A stretch of 33,955 nucleotides of DNA from Candidatus Polarisedimenticolia bacterium (lineage in GTDB: Bacteria; Acidobacteriota; Polarisedimenticolia; Gp22-AA2): contig DASYUH010000089.1 of NCBI GenBank assembly GCA_036001465.1, positions 1 through 33,955 of the forward strand, in the 5' to 3' direction. The notes under the pieces are model-generated. The model made no database searches. It was not told where the DNA came from and saw only the letters and a program-made list of their open reading frames with translations. A program made the position numbers and the translations under genes. Positions 17,563 to 25,261 of the stretch are shown here, one piece after another. Positions within the stretch are counted from its first letter, which is position 1, and every line of letters starts with the position of its first letter.

Positions 17563-18853
17563 ACTTCGTGAACCGGGACAGGGCGAAGAAGGGATCGGGT
17601 GTCGCGGCGCCCAGGACGAGATCGGCCATCCGCTCGCCGATGGCGGGACCGTGCTTGAAGCCGTGCCCCGACCCGCCCCCGACGATCCAGGCGTTGTCGG
17701 CTCCCGGGAGGCGATCGAGGATGAAGCGGCCATCCGGGGAGTTCTCGTACTGGCAGACCCGCGCTTCGAGGAGCGGCGCCCCCGTGAGGCCGGGAAAGCG
17801 CCGGGCCAGATAGGCCCGGGCCGACGCCAGGCCGTCCGCGGTGGCGATGCGGTCGCTCCTGTCCGGGTCGAAGACAGGACCGTGCGTGTCGTCGGCGACC
17901 TTGAAGCCGCGCCATTCGTTGCCGGGGACTCCGTAGACGATCCGATCGCCGTGGTCGACCCAGACCGGCAGACGGTCCTCCTGGTACCGGGGATCGCCCG
18001 CCGGCGTTCCGAAGAAGAACACCTCCTGGCGCGTCGGCAGCACGCGGTCGCCGATCGCCTCGGGGAACATCCTGCCGAGCCACGGACCGCAGGCGAACAC
18101 GTAGTGGTCGGCGGCCAGCCGTGTGCCATCCGACAGGGGCAGGGCCCCCATGCCCTCCTTCCCGACCACACCCGGCGCCGCCGACACCTGGCGGTACTCC
18201 CCCCCTTCCTTCTGCAGCCCCTCCATGACGACCTGGCAGGAACGTCGGGCCAGCAGGTAGCCGCCCTCCTTCTCGAGGATGGCCCGCGCGATTCCCTCGA
18301 AGCTCACCTGGGGATAGCGCGTGGCGGCGTCGGAGCGGGACATCTCGTCGAACGCGAGCCCCTCCTCCCGCAGCAGGGAGAGGGAGGCCCGCTCGAAACG
18401 ATCGTCGCGGCCCACCATCCACAGGACGCCGGTCTTCCGGTAGAGTCTCTGCCCGAACCGGGTTTCGTTCTCCCGCCACAGCCGCAGCGCCTGCGCCACC
18501 ATCTGGACGTAGATGCGGTCCGGCCCGTAGGTGGCGCGGATGACCCGGGTCTCGCCGCCGGAGCTGGCGCGCGAATTGCCGGGTCCCCAGGCGTCGACCA
18601 GGGTGACCCGCGCTCCGCGCCGCACGAGAGACAGGGCGGTGAAGCCGCCGAACGCCCCGGCGCCGACGACCGCCACGCGCGGCCGCGCGCCCGGCCGGCC
18701 CGGAAGGGCTCCGGTCCCCGCGGCCGGCGACGAGGCGGCGGGCGGTCCGGATTGGGCGCGGAGGAGGGGAGGCAGGAAGCGGGACGCCGCCAGTGTCGCG
18801 CACGCGGCGCCCCCCTTGAGAAGGCTCCTCCGGGACACCCCGCCGTCCTTCAC
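17561..18853 (-). CDS. Tat-exported sarcosine-oxidase-like FAD oxidoreductase (MSOX/SolA family)
   Basis: 430 aa from GTG 18853, which has GGGAGG 8 nt upstream; an ATG farther upstream would run through the repeat region. A twin-arginine signal is present (SRRSLLKGGAACATLAASRF, residues 7-26). The FAD motif VAVVGAGAFGGFTAL is followed by SSGGETRVIRATYG, diagnostic of monomeric sarcosine oxidase and N-methyltryptophan oxidase. Near the C-terminus VCQYENSPDGRFILD places C367 where MSOX binds FAD covalently, followed by GGGSGHGFKHGPAIGE. It probably oxidises an N-methyl amino acid, giving formaldehyde and peroxide; the exact substrate is unknown. It diverges from an aldehyde dehydrogenase gene, a possible functional partner. 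Confidence 0.9.
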   Translation of the reverse strand: MKDGGVSRRSLLKGGAACATLAASRFLPPLLRAQSGPPAASSPAAGTGALPGRPGARPRVAVVGAGAFGGFTALSLVRRGARVTLVDAWGPGNSRASSGGETRVIRATYGPDRIYVQMVAQALRLWRENETRFGQRLYRKTGVLWMVGRDDRFERASLSLLREEGLAFDEMSRSDAATRYPQVSFEGIARAILEKEGGYLLARRSCQVVMEGLQKEGGEYRQVSAAPGVVGKEGMGALPLSDGTRLAADHYVFACGPWLGRMFPEAIGDRVLPTRQEVFFFGTPAGDPRYQEDRLPVWVDHGDRIVYGVPGNEWRGFKVADDTHGPVFDPDRSDRIATADGLASARAYLARRFPGLTGAPLLEARVCQYENSPDGRFILDRLPGADNAWIVGGGSGHGFKHGPAIGERMADLVLGAATPDPFFALSRFTK

Positions 18854-18872
18854 GGCCTCGACCTCCCGGGGA

Positions 18873-18898
18873 CCGGTCCGAATACTCCGACGGGCTCC
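18873..18898 (-). repeat. Dispersed repeat, degenerate copy
   Basis: The minus strand reads GGGAGCCCGTCGGAGTATTC followed by GGAC, a diverged version of the GGAGCCTGTCCGAGTATTCG element. It lies in the 152-nt divergent gap 18854-19005. Confidence 0.4.
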
Positions 18899-18935
18899 CG
18901 GACGAATCCTACATCCGAAGGCACCGGTCGGCCCC

Positions 18936-18963
18936 ATGACCGGACGGGCGCCTCGGGTAGAAT
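18936..18963 (+). promoter_or_regulatory. Promoter of the aldehyde dehydrogenase gene
   Basis: ATGACC (18936-18941) and TAGAAT (18958-18963) are 16 nt apart and match sigma-70 boxes at 4/6 and 5/6. The predicted leader of ~35 nt contains a dispersed-repeat copy and then the Shine-Dalgarno GGGCGGGAG before ATG 19006. Confidence 0.45.
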
Positions 18964-18965
18964 GA

Positions 18966-18989
18966 CGCCGAACACTCGGACACACTCCT
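18966..18989 (-). repeat. Dispersed repeat copy C
   Basis: The minus strand reads AGGAGTGTGTCCGAGTGTTC then GGCG, differing from copy A by only a few bases. It falls in the 5' leader of the divergent aldehyde dehydrogenase gene. Confidence 0.6.
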
Positions 18990-19005
18990 GGGCGGGAGAC
19001 GCACG

Positions 19006-20466
19006 ATGAGACGGCTCTGGATCGACGGCCAGTTCACGGAGGGCTCGACGGGGGCCGTCCTGCGGATCGTCGACCCGGCGACCGAAGAGGTCGTGGACGT
19101 CGTCCCCAAGGGGGGCCCGGCCGAGGTCGACCGCGCGGTGGCGGCGGCGAAACGCGCGTTCCCGGCCTGGAAGCGCCTGCCGGCCATGCCGCGAGCCGAC
19201 CTCCTGGTCGAGGTGGCGCGCCGCCTGCGCCACGGCCGGGAGGACTTCGCCCTCACCCTGACGCACGAGACCGGGCGCACCCTCCGCAAGAACCGCGGCT
19301 ACGTCGACTGGTCGGCCATGTGCTTCGACTACTACGCCGGTCTCATCAGGGACGGGCGCGGCCGTGTCATCCCTTCGGCCGAGCCCGGGCAATTGAACCT
19401 GGTCATCAAGGAGCCGATCGGGGTGGTCGGCTGCATCGTCCCGTTCAACTACCCGTTGATGCTCCTCGCCTGGAAGGTCGCTCCGGCTCTGGCGGCCGGC
19501 AACACGGTGGTGATCAAGCCGGCCTCCCAGACGCCGCTCCTGACCCTGGACCTGCACCGCGTCTTCGACCATCTGCCGCCGGGGGTGGTCAACATCATCA
19601 CCGGCTCCGGCGGCGAGGTCGGGGACGCGCTGGTGCAGCACCCCGACGTTCCGTGCATCGCCTTCACCGGATCGACGGCGGTCGGCCGGCAGATCTACAG
19701 GCTGGGCGCTCCGCGGATCAAGAAGCTGCACCTGGAGCTGGGCGGCAGCGACGCGGCGATCGTCTGCGCCGACTGTGATCTGGAGGCCGCGGTGCGGGCG
19801 GTCGCCTGGACGGCGTTCCTCAACGCCGGCCAGGTCTGCACCAGCGCCGAGCGGATCTACGTCGAGAAACCGGTCCATGGCGAGTTCCTGGAGCGCTTCG
19901 CCGCCCTGACGAAGCAGCTGGTCGTCGGCCCCGGCATGGACGAGAGGACGGAGGTGACCCCGCTCATCGGTGCGCGCGAGCGCGACCAGGTCGAGGCGCG
20001 GGTGTCCCTGGCGATCCGGGAGGGGGCGAAGGTCGTGGCCGGCGGCCGGCGGCCGCCACAGCACGCCCGGGGATGGTTCTACGAGCCGACGGTCCTGTCC
20101 GGCGCGCGCCACGGCATGAGCCTTTTCAAAGAGGAGATCTTCGGCCCGGTCGCGCCGATCCTGCCGTTCGAGACCTTTGACGAAGCGCTCGCCCTGGCGA
20201 ACGATTCCCCCTACGGACTGGGGGCGACCCTGTTCTCCCGCGATGCCCGGAGGGTGCGGAGGTATTTCGAGGAGATCGAGGCGGGGAACGTGTGGGTGAA
20301 CGACCCGCTGGTGGACAACCCCGCCGGGCCGTTCGGAGGGATGAAGATGTCCGGGCTCGGGCGCGAGCTGGGAGAGGAGGGGCTCGAGGAGTTCCAGCAG
20401 ACCAAGCACGTCCACTGGGACATCGAGGGCTCGATCAAACCGTGGTGGTTCCCGCTCCCCAGGTGA
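19006..20466 (+). CDS. NAD(P)-dependent aldehyde dehydrogenase
   Basis: 486 aa, the normal length. Catalytic Cys278 is in GQVCTSAER and general-base Glu244 in LELGGSDA. The cofactor region has PFNYPLMLLAWKVAPALAAG and FTGSTAVGR, and the oligomerisation end has GPFGGMKMSGLGRELG. It is nearest to betaine-aldehyde or succinate-semialdehyde dehydrogenase-like ALDHs. It could oxidise aldehydes released by the divergently encoded amine-oxidase-like flavoprotein, but cellular compartments differ, so direct coupling is uncertain. Confidence 0.92.
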   Translation: MRRLWIDGQFTEGSTGAVLRIVDPATEEVVDVVPKGGPAEVDRAVAAAKRAFPAWKRLPAMPRADLLVEVARRLRHGREDFALTLTHETGRTLRKNRGYVDWSAMCFDYYAGLIRDGRGRVIPSAEPGQLNLVIKEPIGVVGCIVPFNYPLMLLAWKVAPALAAGNTVVIKPASQTPLLTLDLHRVFDHLPPGVVNIITGSGGEVGDALVQHPDVPCIAFTGSTAVGRQIYRLGAPRIKKLHLELGGSDAAIVCADCDLEAAVRAVAWTAFLNAGQVCTSAERIYVEKPVHGEFLERFAALTKQLVVGPGMDERTEVTPLIGARERDQVEARVSLAIREGAKVVAGGRRPPQHARGWFYEPTVLSGARHGMSLFKEEIFGPVAPILPFETFDEALALANDSPYGLGATLFSRDARRVRRYFEEIEAGNVWVNDPLVDNPAGPFGGMKMSGLGRELGEEGLEEFQQTKHVHWDIEGSIKPWWFPLPR

Positions 20467-20482
20467 CCCGTGCGCCGCGTGC

Positions 20483-20488
20483 TACAAT
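20483..20488 (+). promoter_or_regulatory. -10 box TACAAT, 7 nt before the hydrolase start
   Basis: TACAAT, 7 nt (TTCCCGC), then ATG 20496. Transcription would start at the ATG. No Shine-Dalgarno lies between, and no good -35 is seen. Confidence 0.4.
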
Positions 20489-20495
20489 TTCCCGC

Positions 20496-21320
20496 ATGCT
20501 TTCCCTGAAGCGGGCCCTGGCCCTGGCGTTCATCCTGGCTTCCGCGCGCGTGTCCACGGCCGTGGCCGCGGGCGAGACGATCACCTACGAGGTCGGCGGC
20601 GAGTCGGTCAGGGCCTATCTGGCGAAGCCGGCCGTCCTCGACGGTCGGCCCGGAATCGTCGTGGTGCACCACTTCTGGGGGCTCGATGCCCACACCAAGG
20701 GTGTCGCCGACCGCTTCGCCGGGCTCGGCTACCTGACCGTGGCGCCCGACCTGTATCGCGGCAGGCTGGGAGGCGACTACGGCCTGGCGAAAGACTTGAT
20801 GGATCGGCTCGACGGAAGCCGGGCGGTCGCCATCGTCAAGGGGGCCATCGGCTATCTTCGAAGCCTCGACGGTGGCGCCGCGCGCAGGCCGATCGCGCTG
20901 GTCGGCTTCGACATGGGCGGACGGGTGGCCCTGTCGGCGGCCCTGCAGGCCGCGGACGTGCAGGCTCTGGTGATCTTCTACGGTCACGTCGAGACCACGC
21001 CGGAGTCGGTGATGCCGATCCAGGTGCCGGTCCTCGGCGTGTTCGGAACGGATGACATGGTCGTCCGGGTCGAGGAGGCCAGGAAGTTCGAAGCGTCCCT
21101 CAAGGCGGCGGGGAAGCAGGCGACCATCATTATTTATCAGGGAATGGCGCACGCCTTTTTCGACGAATCGCGCGCCGACTACGATCAAAGCCTGGGCAAC
21201 GACGCCTGGATTCGGACGCAGGACTTCCTCAAGACCGCGCTGGGACCGGTGCAGGCGCCGCCGCCCGCCGCGGTCCCTCCCGCCGGCGCGCCGTCCGCCC
21301 CCTCGCCCCCGGGACAGTAG
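20496..21320 (+). CDS. Exported dienelactone-hydrolase-family protein with Asp at the nucleophile position
   Basis: 274 aa with a signal peptide (residues 1-25, [20 protein letters not shown]) and a Pro/Ala-rich tail after about residue 250. The alpha/beta-hydrolase core has [19 protein letters not shown] and a nucleophile elbow GFDMGG. The family normally has Cys or Ser there; here it is Asp139. The other triad positions are D186/D187 (FGTDDMVV) and H219 (GMAHAFFD). Spacings of 47-48 and 32-33 match dienelactone hydrolase C123-D171-H202. It may be a different hydrolase (Asp nucleophiles occur in dehalogenases and epoxide hydrolases) or catalytically altered. QueF follows after 8 nt. Confidence 0.85.
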   Translation: MLSLKRALALAFILASARVSTAVAAGETITYEVGGESVRAYLAKPAVLDGRPGIVVVHHFWGLDAHTKGVADRFAGLGYLTVAPDLYRGRLGGDYGLAKDLMDRLDGSRAVAIVKGAIGYLRSLDGGAARRPIALVGFDMGGRVALSAALQAADVQALVIFYGHVETTPESVMPIQVPVLGVFGTDDMVVRVEEARKFEASLKAAGKQATIIIYQGMAHAFFDESRADYDQSLGNDAWIRTQDFLKTALGPVQAPPPAAVPPAGAPSAPSPPGQ

Positions 21321-21328
21321 GGGCCGAG

Positions 21329-21691
21329 ATGCCGACCAGACCAACGCGGGCGCTCGAGACCTTTCCCAACCCCCGACCAGGGCGGCCCTACGAAATCTCG
21401 TTCGAGAGCCCCGAATTCACCTGCCTCTGCCCGCGCACCGGCCAGCCCGATTTCGCCACGGTGCGCATTAGCTACACGCCCGACCGACTGTGCGTCGAGC
21501 TGAAGTCGCTGAAGCTGTACCTCTGGTCGTTCCGCGACGAAGGCCACTTCCACGAGGACGTCACGAACCGGATCCTGGACGACCTGGTCGCACTCCTGGA
21601 TCCCCGCGAGATCACGGTCATTGGCGATTTCAACGTGCGGGGCGGCATCCACACGGTCGTGACCGTCAACCACCGCCAGAATAACGCCTAG
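21329..21691 (+). CDS. queF: NADPH-dependent 7-cyano-7-deazaguanine (preQ0) reductase, unimodular QueF
   Basis: 120 aa, short T-fold QueF as in Bacillus. It reduces the nitrile of preQ0 to preQ1 in queuosine synthesis. Catalytic Cys34 is in [12 protein letters not shown], with the acid Asp41 seven residues on. The preQ0-binding motif is [20 protein letters not shown]. No other queuosine genes (queC, queD, queE, tgt) are in the window. Its place behind an exported hydrolase looks like simple co-transcription. Confidence 0.95.
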   Translation: MPTRPTRALETFPNPRPGRPYEISFESPEFTCLCPRTGQPDFATVRISYTPDRLCVELKSLKLYLWSFRDEGHFHEDVTNRILDDLVALLDPREITVIGDFNVRGGIHTVVTVNHRQNNA

Positions 21692-21735
21692 GCGCGATCG
21701 TTGCGCCCAAGCCGCACATTCGCGCCAAGGCGCCG

Positions 21736-21764
21736 TTGTCCGGGCCGGGGCATCACCGTATATT
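21736..21764 (+). promoter_or_regulatory. Sigma-70-like promoter of the secreted-protein/metalloprotease operon
   Basis: TTGTCC (21736-21741) and TATATT (21759-21764) are separated by exactly 17 nt, matching 4/6 and 5/6 of the consensus. The predicted start near 21771 leaves a short leader carrying the Shine-Dalgarno GGGGGAG (about 21776-21782). Confidence 0.6.
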
Positions 21765-21788
21765 TCCGCGGTCTGGGGGAGTAACCTC

Positions 21789-22421
21789 TTGAATTCAACC
21801 AGGTTCGCGTCTGGTCTCCTGCTCCTCGCCCTGCTGGCCGCGTCGGGGGTCGCGGCGGCCGTCCTGCCGTGGATGAGCCTGGAGGAGATCACCGGCGGGG
21901 CCGAGGTGATCGTGCTGGGCACGGTCGAGTCCGCCCAGAGCGCCTGGAGCGCCGACGGCCGGATGATCGTCACCCGCACGACGGTATCGGTCGAGACCTC
22001 CCTGAAGGGAAGCCCTCGAGACAAAGTGATCGTCGAGACGCCCGGCGGCCGGGTCGGCGACCAGACCATGATCGCGTCCGGTGCGCCGGTGTTCCGCCCG
22101 GGGGAACGCGTGGTGCTGTTCCTCGAGCCGGCTGGGGAGAGGCGGCCGGATACGGCGAGCGGGAGTCGGACACGCCAGGCGCCAGGCGTGGCGTCGCTCC
22201 ATGCCGTCGTCGGCTGGAACCTGGGCAGGATGAGCGTCCGGCGCGATCCGCGGACGGGGCGCGATCTGGTCGAGGACCGGACGTCCGGATCGCTCTATCT
22301 CGATCGGCAGGGCCGGCCGGTCGGGCCGGAGCGTGCCGGTAAGGGGCCGGCCGAGCTGCGGCAGTTCCTGCGTGAGGTCGAGAGACTGGTCGCCGCCGGG
22401 GCCGCGGGAGGCGCCCCGTGA
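21789..22421 (+). CDS. Small secreted protein of unknown function, upstream of a metalloprotease
   Basis: 210 aa, TTG start 7 nt after GGGGGAG. A signal peptide covers residues 1-24 (FASGLLLLALLAASGVAAAV). The mature part begins SLEEITGGAEVIVLGTVESA and reads as a beta-rich domain (TRTTVSVETSLKGSPRDKVI, then GERVVLFLEPAG). It may be an OB-like or beta-barrel fold; no catalytic motif is evident. Its stop overlaps the metalloprotease start by GTGA, so the two are translated together. A chaperone, inhibitor or co-secreted partner role is inference from position. Confidence 0.8.
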   Translation: MNSTRFASGLLLLALLAASGVAAAVLPWMSLEEITGGAEVIVLGTVESAQSAWSADGRMIVTRTTVSVETSLKGSPRDKVIVETPGGRVGDQTMIASGAPVFRPGERVVLFLEPAGERRPDTASGSRTRQAPGVASLHAVVGWNLGRMSVRRDPRTGRDLVEDRTSGSLYLDRQGRPVGPERAGKGPAELRQFLREVERLVAAGAAGGAP

Positions 22422-25243
22422 TCGCACCGCGACCTGGAAGCCTGTCCGAGTATTCGGCCGGGTCGCGTTCCGGACGCCGTAGGGCCGGATGCGAGGCGCC
22501 GCGACGGGTCACGGGGGCCCTCGTGGCGGCGGGGCTCGTCGTGGTTCTGGCCGCGGGGGCCGGCAGGGCGTTCGCCTACGTGCAATCGAACCTGGTGGAC
22601 GTCGGGTTCGGCGATCTGGGCCTGTTCCAGGCGGGCAGCGCCATGACCCTGCGCCTGGAGCAGGACGCCTCGTTCCGGATCACCGACGGATCGGACCTCA
22701 CGGCCCTGGTGGCGAGCATGGCGAGCTGGACCGCCATCCCGACCTCCAACATCACCATCACCGACGGGGCACGTTTCAATCTGGCGAGCCCGATCGATGC
22801 CGCCGCCGGTCAGAGCAACGACGGCGTGAACCGGCTCTACTTCGCCGAGACCGACAACACCAATCTGATCGGAAACGCCATCGCCATTTCCTTCTTCTTC
22901 GTCGGGGGGGACGGACGCATCATCGACTGCGACATCATCATGAACGAGCGCCTGTACACCTTCAGCACGTCCACGCCCGCCAACCCGAACCAGAGTCTCG
23001 GTTCAGGCACCTTCGACATGGGGGAGATCGCCACGCACGAGATGGGCCACTGCATCGGCCTGGAGCACAGCGCCGTCGCGGGGCGCTTCGGGACGAGCGG
23101 TCTCGAGGTCTCCGGATTCTCGTCGGGAGACTTCACCTACCAGGCGACGATGTATCCGTACGGCACGCATACCATTCAGGGGCGCAGCCTGTCCCAGGAC
23201 GACATCGCGGGCGCGTCGTTCATCTATCCGAACAGCACGCTGACCTCGACGACCGGGACGATCTCGGGGCGCGTCCTGAACGGCGCCACCTTCGACAAGG
23301 TCAAAGGGGCGCACGTGGTCGCCGTGTCGACCGCGGCGCCCGACGTGCCGGTCGTGGGGGTGATCTCCGATGTGCAGGCAGGCGGTCCGGGAGGGGAGTA
23401 CAAGATCGTCGGCCTGCCGCCCGGGAGCTACTATGTCCGGATCGAGCCCCTGGCCGGGGGGACCAACCCGTTCACCCAGGTGAACACCCATTTCACCGGG
23501 TTCGACACGACGTTCCCCTGGGAGTTCTACGACGGGCCGACCGAGTCGGGGTTCGACGTGGCGACGGACCGGGTGGCGGTGTCCGTCGCCGCCGGCCAGA
23601 CCGTCAGCGGAATCGATTTCCTGACCAACGTCGCGACCCCCGATCCCAACGAGCCGAACAACACGCGCGCCTCCGCCACTCCGATTGCCTGTGAGCAGGC
23701 GGTCGTGTCCTCGATCGTGCCGCGCGGCGACGTCGATTATTACGCGCTGTCGGTCACATCCGGCACGACGGTGGTCGCCGACGTCAACGCGGCACGCAGC
23801 GGCTCGCCCCTCGACCCGATCGTCGGCGTGTTCGACGCGGCCGGCAACCTGGTGGCGTTCGTGGACAATTCCATCTCCTTCGATCCGATCCTCGCAGTGG
23901 ATCTGTTCACGCCCGGGACCTATTACGTCGCGGTCGCATCCTTCAACGACGTCGGCTTCAATGGCACGGACGCTCGCACGGTGGGCGACTACAGGATGAC
24001 GCTCCATTGCTCCGTGCCGGAGGTGCGCGCGGGAACCTGTCTCGGCAGGGTCCTGTACGCGGCCTCGGACACTCTCGGGGCGGTCTACGCTCTCTCCGAC
24101 GTCGACCGCGATTTATCTTTCGAAGGGCAGACGGAATTCGTCTCCGGTGCCGGGAGCGGCCTGGGACAGCTGAACTCGAGGCGGGACGGAGGGGTCTGCG
24201 TCGGAACGACCGGCTCCAACATCATCGGTCTGTGGGACGACAATGGCGACTTCACCGCCGATCGATCACTGCTCATCAACACCTCCGCTCCCGATGCGCG
24301 CGTCGCCGCCGCCGCGCGGCGTGGCGGCGTCGAATACCTGTACACGGCGGGGCAGCTCGGGACGGGCACGGTCTACGAGGAGAGGGACACGGGGGGCGAC
24401 GCCAAGGCGGACCAGACGACCGTGTTCACGGAGGACCCGCAGTCGGATCTGGCTCTGAGCATGGACGAAACGGGGACGCTCTACGTCCTCGACTGGATGC
24501 ATGACGACATGGGCGGAATCCTGGCCTACCGCGATCTCGACGGCGACGGCGACGCCGACGTATCGAGCGAATTCCTGGCCGGCGCGGCGTCCTACGGCAA
24601 CATGATGGCCCGCCGTCCAGGTGAGGTCTTCGCGCTCAACATCTGGCTGGGACAGGTCGAGAGACTGCTGGACGCCGACGGCGACGGGATCGCCGACGAG
24701 ATCACGGTGTTCGCCACCGGCCTCGCGCTCGACTTCTACTCGGGGATGGCCGTCGATGATGCCGATGTCTTGTACGTCGTAGACGCGGGAAACCGCGTAG
24801 TGGCGCTCCCCGACGACGACAACGACGGCATCGCCGACCGGCTGGCGCCCTTTTCGCCGCAGATCCCGGGCCTGCGCGGCATCACCTTCGGGCAAGGGCC
24901 GCCCGGTACGGTGTCCCTGCCCGGGTCGTTTCATCCCGTCACGGTGGCGCAGAGCGGATCCAGCCTTCGCCTGACCTGGGAGGACCTGGGCCCGACCGTC
25001 CCCGCGTACAACATTTACGAAGGGACGATCGGGAGCTGGTACTCGCACGCGCCGCTGCTCTGCAGGGTGACAGGGACGACCGACGGCGCCGGCAACCGCT
25101 TCCTCGATGTCATGCCGACGGGGACGGCGGACCGCTACTACCTCATCACGGCCAGCGATGCCTGCGGCGAGGGCTCCCCCGGCCGCGCCGGCAGCGGCCT
25201 GCGCCGCCCTATGCCGAACGGCACCTGCGGCGCGGCCCCGTAG
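22418..25243 (+). CDS. Multidomain secreted matrixin-like zinc metalloprotease
   Basis: 941 aa from GTG 22418, which overlaps the upstream stop. A hydrophobic signal at about residues 31-53 (GALVAAGLVVVLAAGAGRAF) follows a long n-region. The metzincin motif HEMGHCIGLEH lies at 207-217 and the Met-turn in ATMYPYG. Then come a carboxypeptidase-regulatory-like domain (about 281-350, GTISGRVLNG to PPGSYYVRIEPL) and a PPC-type domain (about 408-530, DPNEPNN, GDVDYYALSV). Next is a propeller-like repeat region (about 540-845) with Asp-rich loops (DLDGDGDAD, DADGDGIAD, DDDNDGIAD), and a fibronectin-III-like end. It is probably an extracellular, calcium-stabilised protease. Confidence 0.88.
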   Translation: MIAPRPGSLSEYSAGSRSGRRRAGCEAPRRVTGALVAAGLVVVLAAGAGRAFAYVQSNLVDVGFGDLGLFQAGSAMTLRLEQDASFRITDGSDLTALVASMASWTAIPTSNITITDGARFNLASPIDAAAGQSNDGVNRLYFAETDNTNLIGNAIAISFFFVGGDGRIIDCDIIMNERLYTFSTSTPANPNQSLGSGTFDMGEIATHEMGHCIGLEHSAVAGRFGTSGLEVSGFSSGDFTYQATMYPYGTHTIQGRSLSQDDIAGASFIYPNSTLTSTTGTISGRVLNGATFDKVKGAHVVAVSTAAPDVPVVGVISDVQAGGPGGEYKIVGLPPGSYYVRIEPLAGGTNPFTQVNTHFTGFDTTFPWEFYDGPTESGFDVATDRVAVSVAAGQTVSGIDFLTNVATPDPNEPNNTRASATPIACEQAVVSSIVPRGDVDYYALSVTSGTTVVADVNAARSGSPLDPIVGVFDAAGNLVAFVDNSISFDPILAVDLFTPGTYYVAVASFNDVGFNGTDARTVGDYRMTLHCSVPEVRAGTCLGRVLYAASDTLGAVYALSDVDRDLSFEGQTEFVSGAGSGLGQLNSRRDGGVCVGTTGSNIIGLWDDNGDFTADRSLLINTSAPDARVAAAARRGGVEYLYTAGQLGTGTVYEERDTGGDAKADQTTVFTEDPQSDLALSMDETGTLYVLDWMHDDMGGILAYRDLDGDGDADVSSEFLAGAASYGNMMARRPGEVFALNIWLGQVERLLDADGDGIADEITVFATGLALDFYSGMAVDDADVLYVVDAGNRVVALPDDDNDGIADRLAPFSPQIPGLRGITFGQGPPGTVSLPGSFHPVTVAQSGSSLRLTWEDLGPTVPAYNIYEGTIGSWYSHAPLLCRVTGTTDGAGNRFLDVMPTGTADRYYLITASDACGEGSPGRAGSGLRRPMPNGTCGAAP
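22436..22461 (+). repeat. Dispersed repeat copy D, inside the metalloprotease 5' coding region
   Basis: GGAAG then CCTGTCCGAGTATTCGGCCG; identical to copy A over the last 18 nt except one base. It falls in the first codons of the metalloprotease frame (encoding GSLSEYSAG) if GTG 22418 is the start. That position suggests insertion of the repeat into the N-terminal extension or a later true start. Confidence 0.6.
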
Positions 25244-25261
25244 AGACACCCGCGGAGTCTC
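25243..25261. terminator. Weak hairpin between convergent genes
   Basis: GAGAC (25243-25247) and GTCTC (25257-25261) pair around a 9-nt loop in the 16-nt gap between two convergent stops. A T-tract is absent, so terminator function is tentative. Confidence 0.25.
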
